Shown here: positions 38,787 to 45,162 of the stretch, piece by piece
Numbering within the stretch: position 1 is the stretch's first letter
How the letters are laid out: the number at the start of each line of letters is the position of its first letter
Assembly (NCBI RefSeq): GCF_039649665.1
Contig: NZ_JBDJAW010000023.1
Location: 62,001-126,000, forward strand
Reading direction: 5' to 3'
Length of the DNA: 64,000 nucleotides
DNA from: Microbispora sp. ZYX-F-249
GTDB taxonomy: Bacteria > Actinomycetota > Actinomycetes > Streptosporangiales > Streptosporangiaceae
The notes under the pieces: model-generated
Database searches by the model: none
What the model saw: only the letters and a program-made list of their open reading frames with translations
Told to the model about the DNA's origin: nothing
Position numbers and translations under genes: made by a program

Positions 38787-39358
38787 CCCGGATCGCCGCG
38801 GTGCTCGTCACGCCGGGCATGGCGGACGCGGCTCCGCCCGGCGTCGACGCGGCCGCGTTCCTGACGGCGATCGCCGAGGACACCTACGAGATGGTCGCCG
38901 GGCTCGAACTGGTGCGGCCGGTGATCCTGTCGGCCGGAGTGCCGGGCCTCGAGGACATCGCCTGGCCGGGCACGCCCGTCCTGCCGATCGCCTCTCCCGC
39001 CGAGGCGTTCGCGGCCCTTCCACCGGGGGAGGAGGCGGTGGTCGCCAGCGCCGACGCCCCCGACATGCCGCCCCTGCTGATCGGGAAGCTCTTCCGCGAA
39101 CTCGGCCGGGCGCACCTCGCGGTCTGCCCGGCGGAGGGCGGCGGCGCGGTCGCCGTGGCGGCGCGGCTGCCGGTTCCCGGCTGGGCCGCGCCGGACCTCG
39201 ACGAGCCCGACGCCGTCGCGGCGATGCGCCGCCGGGCGCCCGGGCCCCGCATGGTGGCCACGGGTCCCGGCTGGCACCGGCTCAGGAAGCCGCAGGACGT
39301 GGCCCGTCTCGACCCCGGCCTCGAAGGCTGGGACAACACCCGGGCCCTGCTGAGCTGA
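38783..39358 (+). CDS. Hypothetical protein, GT-A/MobA-like fold suspected
   Basis: 191 aa from TTG 38783, chosen because GGAGGAG (38774-38780) precedes it and the TTGA overlaps the preceding stop. The sequence starts LTRIAAVLVTPGM and has PVLPIASPAEAFAALP, then ASADAPDMPPLLIGKLFREL, a pattern reminiscent of DUF2064/MobA-type nucleotidyl- or glycosyltransferases, where an Asp after a beta strand (DAPDMP) binds metal. This is a weak fold-level guess. It is translationally coupled to the YgjP-like peptidase, implying a shared role, and converges with the endonuclease/phosphatase gene. Confidence 0.6.
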   Translation: MTRIAAVLVTPGMADAAPPGVDAAAFLTAIAEDTYEMVAGLELVRPVILSAGVPGLEDIAWPGTPVLPIASPAEAFAALPPGEEAVVASADAPDMPPLLIGKLFRELGRAHLAVCPAEGGGAVAVAARLPVPGWAAPDLDEPDAVAAMRRRAPGPRMVATGPGWHRLRKPQDVARLDPGLEGWDNTRALLS

Positions 39359-39359
39359 A

Positions 39360-40358
39360 TCACGGGCGTCCCGGCAGGCGGAGCTCGGCGAACAACGCCC
39401 GGTGGTCGCTGCCCGGGACCGGGTGGACCCCGGTCCGCACGGCCGACGCCCTCTCGTCGTACAGCACGTGGTCGATCGTGATCAACGGCGGGTGCCGCCG
39501 GTTCGCCGGCCAGGTGGCGGTCAGGCCGTCGCCGGTGGCGTCGGCCGCGTCCGCGTATCCCCGCCCGAGCACCGCGCGCAGGTCCGCATGGTCGAGGCTC
39601 GCGTTGAAGTCGCCGGCCAGGACGCGTACGACGCCGGGGGAGGCGGCCGGGAGCGCCGCCAGCTCGGCGGTCCACTGAGCGACGTCACCGTTGCTCAGCG
39701 GCGCGAGCGTGTGCACGTCGACGATCTCCACCGGCGGCCCGGACGGCAGGGCGAGCCGGGCCGCCGGCATGTTGTGACCGCCCTCGGGCGTGAAGCCGGG
39801 CGCCTCCGTCAGGGGGTGGCGCGCGTAGATCCCGCTGCCCGAGGGGCCGGGCCCGTCCTCCAGATGCCGGTACGGCAGGAGCCTCCCCAGGCCCGCCGCG
39901 TCCAGCGCCCCGACGGCCTCGGGAGTGAGTTCCTGGGTGGTGAGCACGTCCGGTCGGAGCTCGCGCACGAGGTCCACCACGGTCGCGGCGTCGCCCGCGC
40001 CGAAGAAGAGGTTGACCGTGAGGATCCGCAGCGTCGGCCCGGTGGCGGTGGGGGCCGACCCGGCCGCGCGGGGCAGGACCACGGCCGCCAGGAGGACCGA
40101 CGCCGCCGCCGCCACCGCGATCACGGCCGGCCGGCGGGCGGCCAGCGCGACCAGGACCGCCACGAGCGACGCGGCCGCGACGTACGGCGTGCCCGTCATC
40201 AGCGCGACGGCGGCGCCCCCGACGCGATCGGCGCCGGTGAGCCGGGCCGCGGCCCAGACCGCGAACGGCGCCACCGCGACCCACGCCAGGCGCGGGGAGA
40301 CCCGCGGCCCACGGCGCGGGGGAGAGACGATCTCGCCGCCCACGTCCAGCTTCGTCAT
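39360..40358 (-). CDS. Membrane-anchored endonuclease/exonuclease/phosphatase family protein
   Basis: 332 aa from ATG 40358 (GTG 40376 is in frame). Three hydrophobic segments (about 25-100) precede an EEP domain placed outside the membrane. Catalytic motifs are LRILTVNLFFG, DVLTTQELT (metal Glu), VDVHTLAP, LAGDFNASLDH and SDHRALFAEL with IDHVLY, the DNase I/phosphatase fold residues for Mg2+ and phosphodiester cleavage. Substrate could be extracellular nucleic acid, phosphoinositide-like lipids or sphingomyelin. It ends convergent with the preceding gene, with stops 2 nt apart. Confidence 0.85.
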   Translation of the reverse strand: MTKLDVGGEIVSPPRRGPRVSPRLAWVAVAPFAVWAAARLTGADRVGGAAVALMTGTPYVAAASLVAVLVALAARRPAVIAVAAAASVLLAAVVLPRAAGSAPTATGPTLRILTVNLFFGAGDAATVVDLVRELRPDVLTTQELTPEAVGALDAAGLGRLLPYRHLEDGPGPSGSGIYARHPLTEAPGFTPEGGHNMPAARLALPSGPPVEIVDVHTLAPLSNGDVAQWTAELAALPAASPGVVRVLAGDFNASLDHADLRAVLGRGYADAADATGDGLTATWPANRRHPPLITIDHVLYDERASAVRTGVHPVPGSDHRALFAELRLPGRP

Positions 40359-40424
40359 GCGGGTGACACTAGCCACCGATTGTGCGAGGCGGTGTGAGGC
40401 GGACGTGCGCGAACCGTGCGGAAG

Positions 40425-40967
40425 TCAGGCGCGGCACAGGGACCGCGCGCGGCGGGCCAGGCGCCGCGTGGCCTCGTCGCTCAGCTCCGGGATCTCCTCC
40501 ACCGGGAACCAGCGCAGGTCGAGGGACTCCTCGCTGATCACCGCCTCGGCCCCCGGCGGCGCGACCGCGCCGTACTCCACGTCGAGATGCCAGCTGTGCG
40601 GCGGATGGCACCAGACCTTGTGCCGGTCGAGGGCGAGCGGCCCGTCCAGCAGGACCAGTCCGGGGATGCCCGACTCCTCGGTGGCCTCGCGCAGGGCGAC
40701 CTGCGCGAGCGTGGTGTCGGACCTCTCGCAGTGGCCGCCCATGGGCAGCCACATCCCGGCCTTGGGGTGCAGGGTCAGCAGCACCCGTTCGCCGTCGTGG
40801 GACAGCACGGCCGTCGTCGCCGTGAGGTGGCCGGGAGCGCACTCCCGCCACATCGCGTCGTCGTGGTCGCGCAGGTGCGTCAGGAACTCCGCGCGGAGCC
40901 GCTCCTCCTCGGGGGTGGGCGCGACCCATCCGGCCAGTACGGCATGCGCGTCACGGTGCAGGCTCAC
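40425..40967 (-). CDS. Nudix hydrolase
   Basis: 180 aa from ATG 40967 on the minus strand. The Nudix box reads GGHCERSDTTLAQVALREATEESG, within the GX5EX7REUXEEXGU consensus. The His and Trp-rich insertion (HKVWCHPPHSWHLDVEY) after the box and the N-terminal helical part are typical of actinobacterial nucleotide- or sugar-phosphate Nudix enzymes of unknown substrate. It lies 30 nt downstream of the DUF2342 metalloprotease gene on the same strand and is probably in the same operon. Confidence 0.88.
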   Translation of the reverse strand: MSLHRDAHAVLAGWVAPTPEEERLRAEFLTHLRDHDDAMWRECAPGHLTATTAVLSHDGERVLLTLHPKAGMWLPMGGHCERSDTTLAQVALREATEESGIPGLVLLDGPLALDRHKVWCHPPHSWHLDVEYGAVAPPGAEAVISEESLDLRWFPVEEIPELSDEATRRLARRARSLCRA

Positions 40968-40997
40968 CGGCGCAGCCTACCGACAGCCGGCGGAGTC

Positions 40998-42278
40998 CTA
41001 CTTGCCGGTCTCCTCCGGGCCCCGCTCCCCGGGCTCCCCGGGCTCGCCGGGCTCGTCCAGGGCGGACAGGTCGAACTCGGCCTCGCCCTTCACGAACGAC
41101 TCGGGGTTGTCCAGGTCGTCCGCCGTCGGCATCAGGTCGGGGTGACCCCAGACGGCGTCCCGGCCCTCGATTCCGCGCTCGTCGCCCAGGGCCTTCCACA
41201 GGGCGGCCGCCTCACGCAGCCGCCTGGGGCGCAGCTCGAGGCCCACCAGCGTGGCGAAGGTCCGCTCGGCCGGGCCACCGGTGGCCCGGCGGCGCCGCAG
41301 GGTCTCCGCGAGGGCCGCGGCGGACGGGAGCTTGCCCTCGGCGGCGGTGTCGACCACCGTGGCCACCCAGCCCTCGACCAGCGCGAGCGCGGTCTCCAGG
41401 CGGGCGAGTGCGACCTTCTGCCGCTCGGTCTCCTCGGGCTTGAGCAGCTCGCCGCCGCCCAGGACCTCCTGGATCCGCTCCGGGTCGCTGAGGTCGAGCC
41501 CCTGCAGCTTGTCCTGCAGGGCGGACACGTCCACCGTGATGCCCTGGGCGTACTCCTCGACCGCGCCGAGCAGGTGCGCCCGCAGCCACGGGACGTGCTG
41601 GAAGAGCCGGTGGTGCGCCGCCTCGCGCAGCGCCAGGTAGAGCCGGATCTCGTCCGAGGGCGTCTCCAGGCCGCTGCTGAAGGCGGCGACGCCTCCGGGC
41701 AGCAGGGCGGCGGTGTCGGACAGGGGAAGGCCGATGTCGGAGGAGCCGACCACCTCGCGGGCGAGCGAGCCGAGGGCCTGGCCGATCTGCTGGCCGACCA
41801 TCATGCTGCCCATCTGCCTGAGCATGCCCATGAGCGGCCCGGCCATGGCCTGCGCCTCGGGCGGCAGGCCCGCCCCGCCGAGCGTGCCGCCCATCGTCTC
41901 CACCATCTGGGCGGCGACGGGATCGCACAGCTGTTTCCAGACCGGGATCGTCTTCTCGATCCACTCCGACCGGCTCCAGGCCTGCGGGACGCTCACGCCG
42001 CTCGGCAGCGTGGTCACCTCGTTGAGCCACAGGTCGGCCAGGTTGAGGGCCTCGACGATCTGACGTCGCTCGCCCTCCATGACGCTCGGATCGCCCTCGG
42101 CGACCACGGCGTGCCGTGCGATGTTCTTCGCCATGTCCCAGTTGACGGGCCCGGCCTCCGGGGAGGCGGACAGCATGTCGGCGAACTGCCGCATGGCCGC
42201 GGCGATCTGCTCCGGGCTGCCGAACATGGCGAACGGATTGTCGTTGGGGTCGTTTTCGCGACCTGGCAGGTCAGTCAC
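40998..42278 (-). CDS. Zinc-dependent metalloprotease (DUF2342, Rv3195-like)
   Basis: 426 aa from ATG 42278. Actinobacteria-specific family (TIGR03624-type, sometimes called F420-biosynthesis associated). The region LYLALREAAHHRLFQHVPWL (214-231) holds the putative zinc site (Glu219, His222, His223). Other family blocks are PVNWDMAKNIAR, VSVPQAWSRSEWIE, GQQIGQALGSLAREV and GWVATVVDTAAEGKLPS. The C-terminus has repeated Gly-Glu-Pro triplets (EPGEPGEPGE). The function is unknown. Its position near the PDZ/Lon-like and UPF0182 genes matches M. tuberculosis Rv3193c-Rv3195. It is divergent from the extended SDR. Confidence 0.88.
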   Translation of the reverse strand: MTDLPGRENDPNDNPFAMFGSPEQIAAAMRQFADMLSASPEAGPVNWDMAKNIARHAVVAEGDPSVMEGERRQIVEALNLADLWLNEVTTLPSGVSVPQAWSRSEWIEKTIPVWKQLCDPVAAQMVETMGGTLGGAGLPPEAQAMAGPLMGMLRQMGSMMVGQQIGQALGSLAREVVGSSDIGLPLSDTAALLPGGVAAFSSGLETPSDEIRLYLALREAAHHRLFQHVPWLRAHLLGAVEEYAQGITVDVSALQDKLQGLDLSDPERIQEVLGGGELLKPEETERQKVALARLETALALVEGWVATVVDTAAEGKLPSAAALAETLRRRRATGGPAERTFATLVGLELRPRRLREAAALWKALGDERGIEGRDAVWGHPDLMPTADDLDNPESFVKGEAEFDLSALDEPGEPGEPGERGPEETGK

Positions 42279-42360
42279 CGCGCCACCTCGTGCAGGATGG
42301 AGGAGTCCACATCCGCCACGTTATCCGCCGTGGGGCGGATCAGTGCAAAGTGAGGACCTC

Positions 42361-43431
42361 GTGCCTACCTCGAAACGCCTGCGTCCCCCCGTCGTCGCCG
42401 TCACCGGCGCCGCCTCCGGTCTCGGCCGGGCGTTCCTCGCGAAGGTGGCCTCGTCTGCGGAATTCCGCCGTGTGGTGGCCATCGACGAACAACGCGGCGA
42501 CGTCCCGGACGTCACCTGGCGGGTCCTCGACATTCGTGATCCGCTCTTGGCGAACCGGATCTCCGATGTGGACGTCCTGGTGCATCTCGGCACTGACGAG
42601 TCGCTCGACACCGACCCCGCCGAGCGCCGCCGCTACAACCTGCGCGCCGCCCAGACCGTGCTCACGGCCTGCGCCGCGGCCCGGGTGCGGCGGGTCGTGC
42701 TGGTGACGAGCGCGATGGTTTACGGCGCCGCCGCCGACAACCCGGTGCCCCTGCCCGAGGACGCCCCGGTCGCGGCCGAGCCGGACACCGGCCTGGTGGG
42801 CGACCACCTGGAGATCGAGGCGCTGGTACGGCGGTCGCTGCGGGCGCATCCGGGCCTGGAGGTGACCGTGCTGCGGCCCGCCGCCCTGGTCGGTCCTGGC
42901 GTCGACACGGTCATCACCCGCCACTTCGAGGCGCCCCGGCTGCTGGTGGTGAAGGGCTGTCTGCCGCGCTGGCAGTTCTGCCACGTCGACGACCTGGTCT
43001 CCGCGCTGGAGGCCGCCGCCCTGGGCAGGGTCGGCGGGGTCGTGGCGGTCGGCTCGGAGGGCTGGCTGGAGATGGAGCAGGTGGAGGAGATCTCCGGCCT
43101 GAAGCGGTTCGAACTGCCGGCGGGTGTGACGTTCGGCACCGCGCAGCGGCTGCACCGGCTCGGCATCACGCCGACCGCCGCGACCGACCTGCATTACGTC
43201 GTCTACCCCTGGGTGGTCGACGGCGTGGCGCTGCGGGAGGCGGGCTGGAAGGCGGCCTGGACCAACGAGGCGGTCCTGCGCGAGCTGCTCGAATTGTCCG
43301 CGGGCAGGCACGCGGTCGTCGGCCGCCGCCTGTCGGGCAAGGAGGCCACGATCACGGCTGCGGGCGCGACCGTCGCGGTGATCGGCACGGCGGCGATCGT
43401 CCGCGCCGCCCGCCGCAAGCGCCGCACCTGA
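42361..43431 (+). CDS. NAD-dependent epimerase/dehydratase-like protein (extended SDR)
   Basis: 356 aa from GTG 42361, with GAGGA 4 nt upstream. TGAASGLGRAFL (about 15-26) binds the dinucleotide, with DIRDP, VLVHLGTDES, RRVVLVTSAMVYG and VTVLRPAALVGPG as extended-SDR blocks. Where the catalytic Tyr-x3-Lys is expected (before the EIEALVRRSL helix) the sequence is TGLVGDHLEIE, lacking both residues. It may therefore bind NAD(P) without normal redox catalysis. The C-terminus has a hydrophobic segment (TVAVIGTAAIV) and ends Arg-Arg-Lys-Arg-Arg-Thr. It is conserved beside moaE and the PDZ protease in actinomycetes, to my memory. Confidence 0.8.
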   Translation: MPTSKRLRPPVVAVTGAASGLGRAFLAKVASSAEFRRVVAIDEQRGDVPDVTWRVLDIRDPLLANRISDVDVLVHLGTDESLDTDPAERRRYNLRAAQTVLTACAAARVRRVVLVTSAMVYGAAADNPVPLPEDAPVAAEPDTGLVGDHLEIEALVRRSLRAHPGLEVTVLRPAALVGPGVDTVITRHFEAPRLLVVKGCLPRWQFCHVDDLVSALEAAALGRVGGVVAVGSEGWLEMEQVEEISGLKRFELPAGVTFGTAQRLHRLGITPTAATDLHYVVYPWVVDGVALREAGWKAAWTNEAVLRELLELSAGRHAVVGRRLSGKEATITAAGATVAVIGTAAIVRAARRKRRT

Positions 43432-43487
43432 CTGCGCCGCATCTGCATGCGCCGCACCTGACCGGGCTCAGGCACTAACCTCGGACC

Positions 43488-43913
43488 GTGGACGTCATCC
43501 GATTGCTGGGCATTCGCGACACCCCGCTGTCCGTGGACGAGGTGCTGGGCGCGGTGGAGGACCACGCCGCGGGAGGCACGGCGGTGTTCGTCGGCACGGT
43601 GCGCGAGCAGGACGGCGGCAGGCCGGTGACGCTCCTGTCGTATTCGGCGCACCCGTCCGCCGAGGAGCAGCTGCGCAGGGTCGCGGAGAAGGTGGCGGCC
43701 GACCACCGGGTGACGGCGCTGGCGGCCGTCCACCGGGTGGGCGACCTGCGGCTGGGGGAGATCGCCGTCGTCGTGGCGGCCGCCTGTCCCCATCGGGGCG
43801 AGGCCTTCGAGGCCTGCCGCAGGCTGATCGACGATCTCAAGCGCGAGGTGCCCATCTGGAAGCACCAGGTGTTCGCCGACGGGGGCGCCGAGTGGGTCGG
43901 CGCCTGCGATTAG
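43488..43913 (+). CDS. moaE: Molybdopterin synthase catalytic subunit
   Basis: 141 aa from GTG 43488; TAACCT at 43477-43482 lies 5 nt before it, suggesting a leaderless start. Family motifs are GGTAVFVGTVRE, HRVGDLRLGE, CPHRGEAFEACR and KREVPIWKH with Lys118 and Lys125, corresponding to the catalytic pair of MoaE. The enzyme adds sulfur from the MoaD thiocarboxylate to precursor Z in molybdenum-cofactor synthesis. No moaD or other moa gene is in the window, so it is a stand-alone copy. Between the preceding stop and its start the 3' end of the upstream gene is echoed (GCGCCGCACCTGAC twice). Confidence 0.93.
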   Translation: MDVIRLLGIRDTPLSVDEVLGAVEDHAAGGTAVFVGTVREQDGGRPVTLLSYSAHPSAEEQLRRVAEKVAADHRVTALAAVHRVGDLRLGEIAVVVAAACPHRGEAFEACRRLIDDLKREVPIWKHQVFADGGAEWVGACD

Positions 43914-43941
43914 CGCGACGCGGAACGCATAGAGTTCGTCC

Positions 43942-44988
43942 ATGTCCCGACGCGCTCTGACCCTTCTGGTCGCGGGTTTCCTCGCGCTCGCGTTGGCCGT
44001 GATCGGCGCCATGCTCCCCGTGCCGTACGTCGTGCTGAGCCCCGGCCCCACCGAGAACACGATCGGGGACGTCAAGGGCAAACCGGTCATCACGATCTCG
44101 GGCCGCGAGACCTACCCCACGCAGGGCAGGCTGAGCCTGGTCACCGTGGCCTACCAGGGCGGGCCGGACAACCGTCTCGACCTGATCACCGCGCTGCGCG
44201 GCTGGCTCGACCCGACGATCGCCGTGGTGCCGGAGGAGACGCTGTTCCCGAAGTCGACCTCCGCGGAGCAGGTCGAGGAGCAGAACGTCCAGGAGATGAC
44301 CGACTCGCAGCAGTCGGCCACCGCCGCCGCGCTGAACGCGCTCAAGATCCCCATCGAGAAGGTGGTCACGGTCGCGCAGACCGACAAGGGGACGCCGGCC
44401 GACGGGAAGCTCAAGCCCGGGGACGAGATCACGGCGGTGGACGGCTCCGGGGTCGGCGAGCTCGGGTCCGTCGCGGCGTCCGTGCAGCGCCACAAGCCGG
44501 GAGAGCCGGTGACGTTCACCGTGCGGCGCGGCGACGCCTCGACCGAGGTGCCGGTCGGCACCGTGGCGGGCAAGGACGGCAAGGCCAGGGTCGGCGTGCA
44601 GATGCGCGCGAGCTATCGGTTCCCTTTCAAGGTCGACATCAGCGTCGGCGAGGTCGGCGGACCGAGCGCCGGACTGATGTTCTCGCTGGGCATCTACGAC
44701 AAGCTGACACCGGGGGCGCTCACCGGGGGAATGTCGATCGCCGGCACCGGGACGATCGACCCGGCCGGCAACGTCGGCCCGATCGGCGGGATCGAGCAGA
44801 AGATGGTGGGCGCCCGCCGGGCCGGCGCCACGGTCTTCCTCACGCCCGCGGGCAACTGCGCGGCCGCCGTCAAGGCAGCGCCCTCCGGGCTGCGCCTGGT
44901 GCGGGTCGAGACGCTGGACGGCGCGATCAAGGCGATCGACTCCCTGCGCGACCGCTCCGGCGAGGTCCCCTCCTGCCCGGCCGCCTGA
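43942..44988 (+). CDS. PDZ-domain, Lon-like (S16) serine peptidase, YlbL/Rv3194c type
   Basis: 348 aa from ATG 43942. One N-terminal membrane helix (about 7-30) anchors it with the domains outside. A PDZ domain occupies about 125-205 (IEKVVTVAQTDKGTPADGKLKPGDEITAVDG). The Lon-type peptidase domain follows with catalytic Ser242 in GGPSAGLMF and Lys287 in GGIEQKMVGA, both intact. The family is associated with cell-envelope quality control. It lies 28 nt after moaE on the same strand and precedes the UPF0182 gene, matching the mycobacterial order. Confidence 0.92.
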   Translation: MSRRALTLLVAGFLALALAVIGAMLPVPYVVLSPGPTENTIGDVKGKPVITISGRETYPTQGRLSLVTVAYQGGPDNRLDLITALRGWLDPTIAVVPEETLFPKSTSAEQVEEQNVQEMTDSQQSATAAALNALKIPIEKVVTVAQTDKGTPADGKLKPGDEITAVDGSGVGELGSVAASVQRHKPGEPVTFTVRRGDASTEVPVGTVAGKDGKARVGVQMRASYRFPFKVDISVGEVGGPSAGLMFSLGIYDKLTPGALTGGMSIAGTGTIDPAGNVGPIGGIEQKMVGARRAGATVFLTPAGNCAAAVKAAPSGLRLVRVETLDGAIKAIDSLRDRSGEVPSCPAA

Positions 44989-45045
44989 GCGTACGCGGAG
45001 GGGCGCATGGCCTGTGACCTGCCGGTCTTGGCTGTGAGCGGCATC

Positions 45046-45071
45046 GTGATAACGATCAGATCCGTTACCAC
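45046..45071 (+). promoter_or_regulatory. Inverted repeat upstream of the UPF0182 gene
   Basis: GTGATAACG (45046-45054) and CGTTACCAC (45063-45071) are arms with one mismatch around ATCAGATC. GTAAC half-sites recall cell-wall and envelope regulators such as MtrA in actinobacteria. Site identity is inferred only. Confidence 0.45.
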
Positions 45072-45111
45072 GACCACGCCCCTCGCAGTGTAGGTTTCCT
45101 AGCACGGACCG

Positions 45112-45140
45112 TTGCCCTCTGACAATCCTGGCCCTACACA
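45112..45140 (+). promoter_or_regulatory. Candidate promoter of the UPF0182 gene
   Basis: TTGCCC (45112-45117), 17-bp spacer, TACACA (45135-45140), about 22 nt before the TTG start. The elements fit a housekeeping-sigma promoter, with a non-ideal -10. Confidence 0.5.
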
Positions 45141-45162
45141 ATCCGAGACAAGGGGTTGAGCG

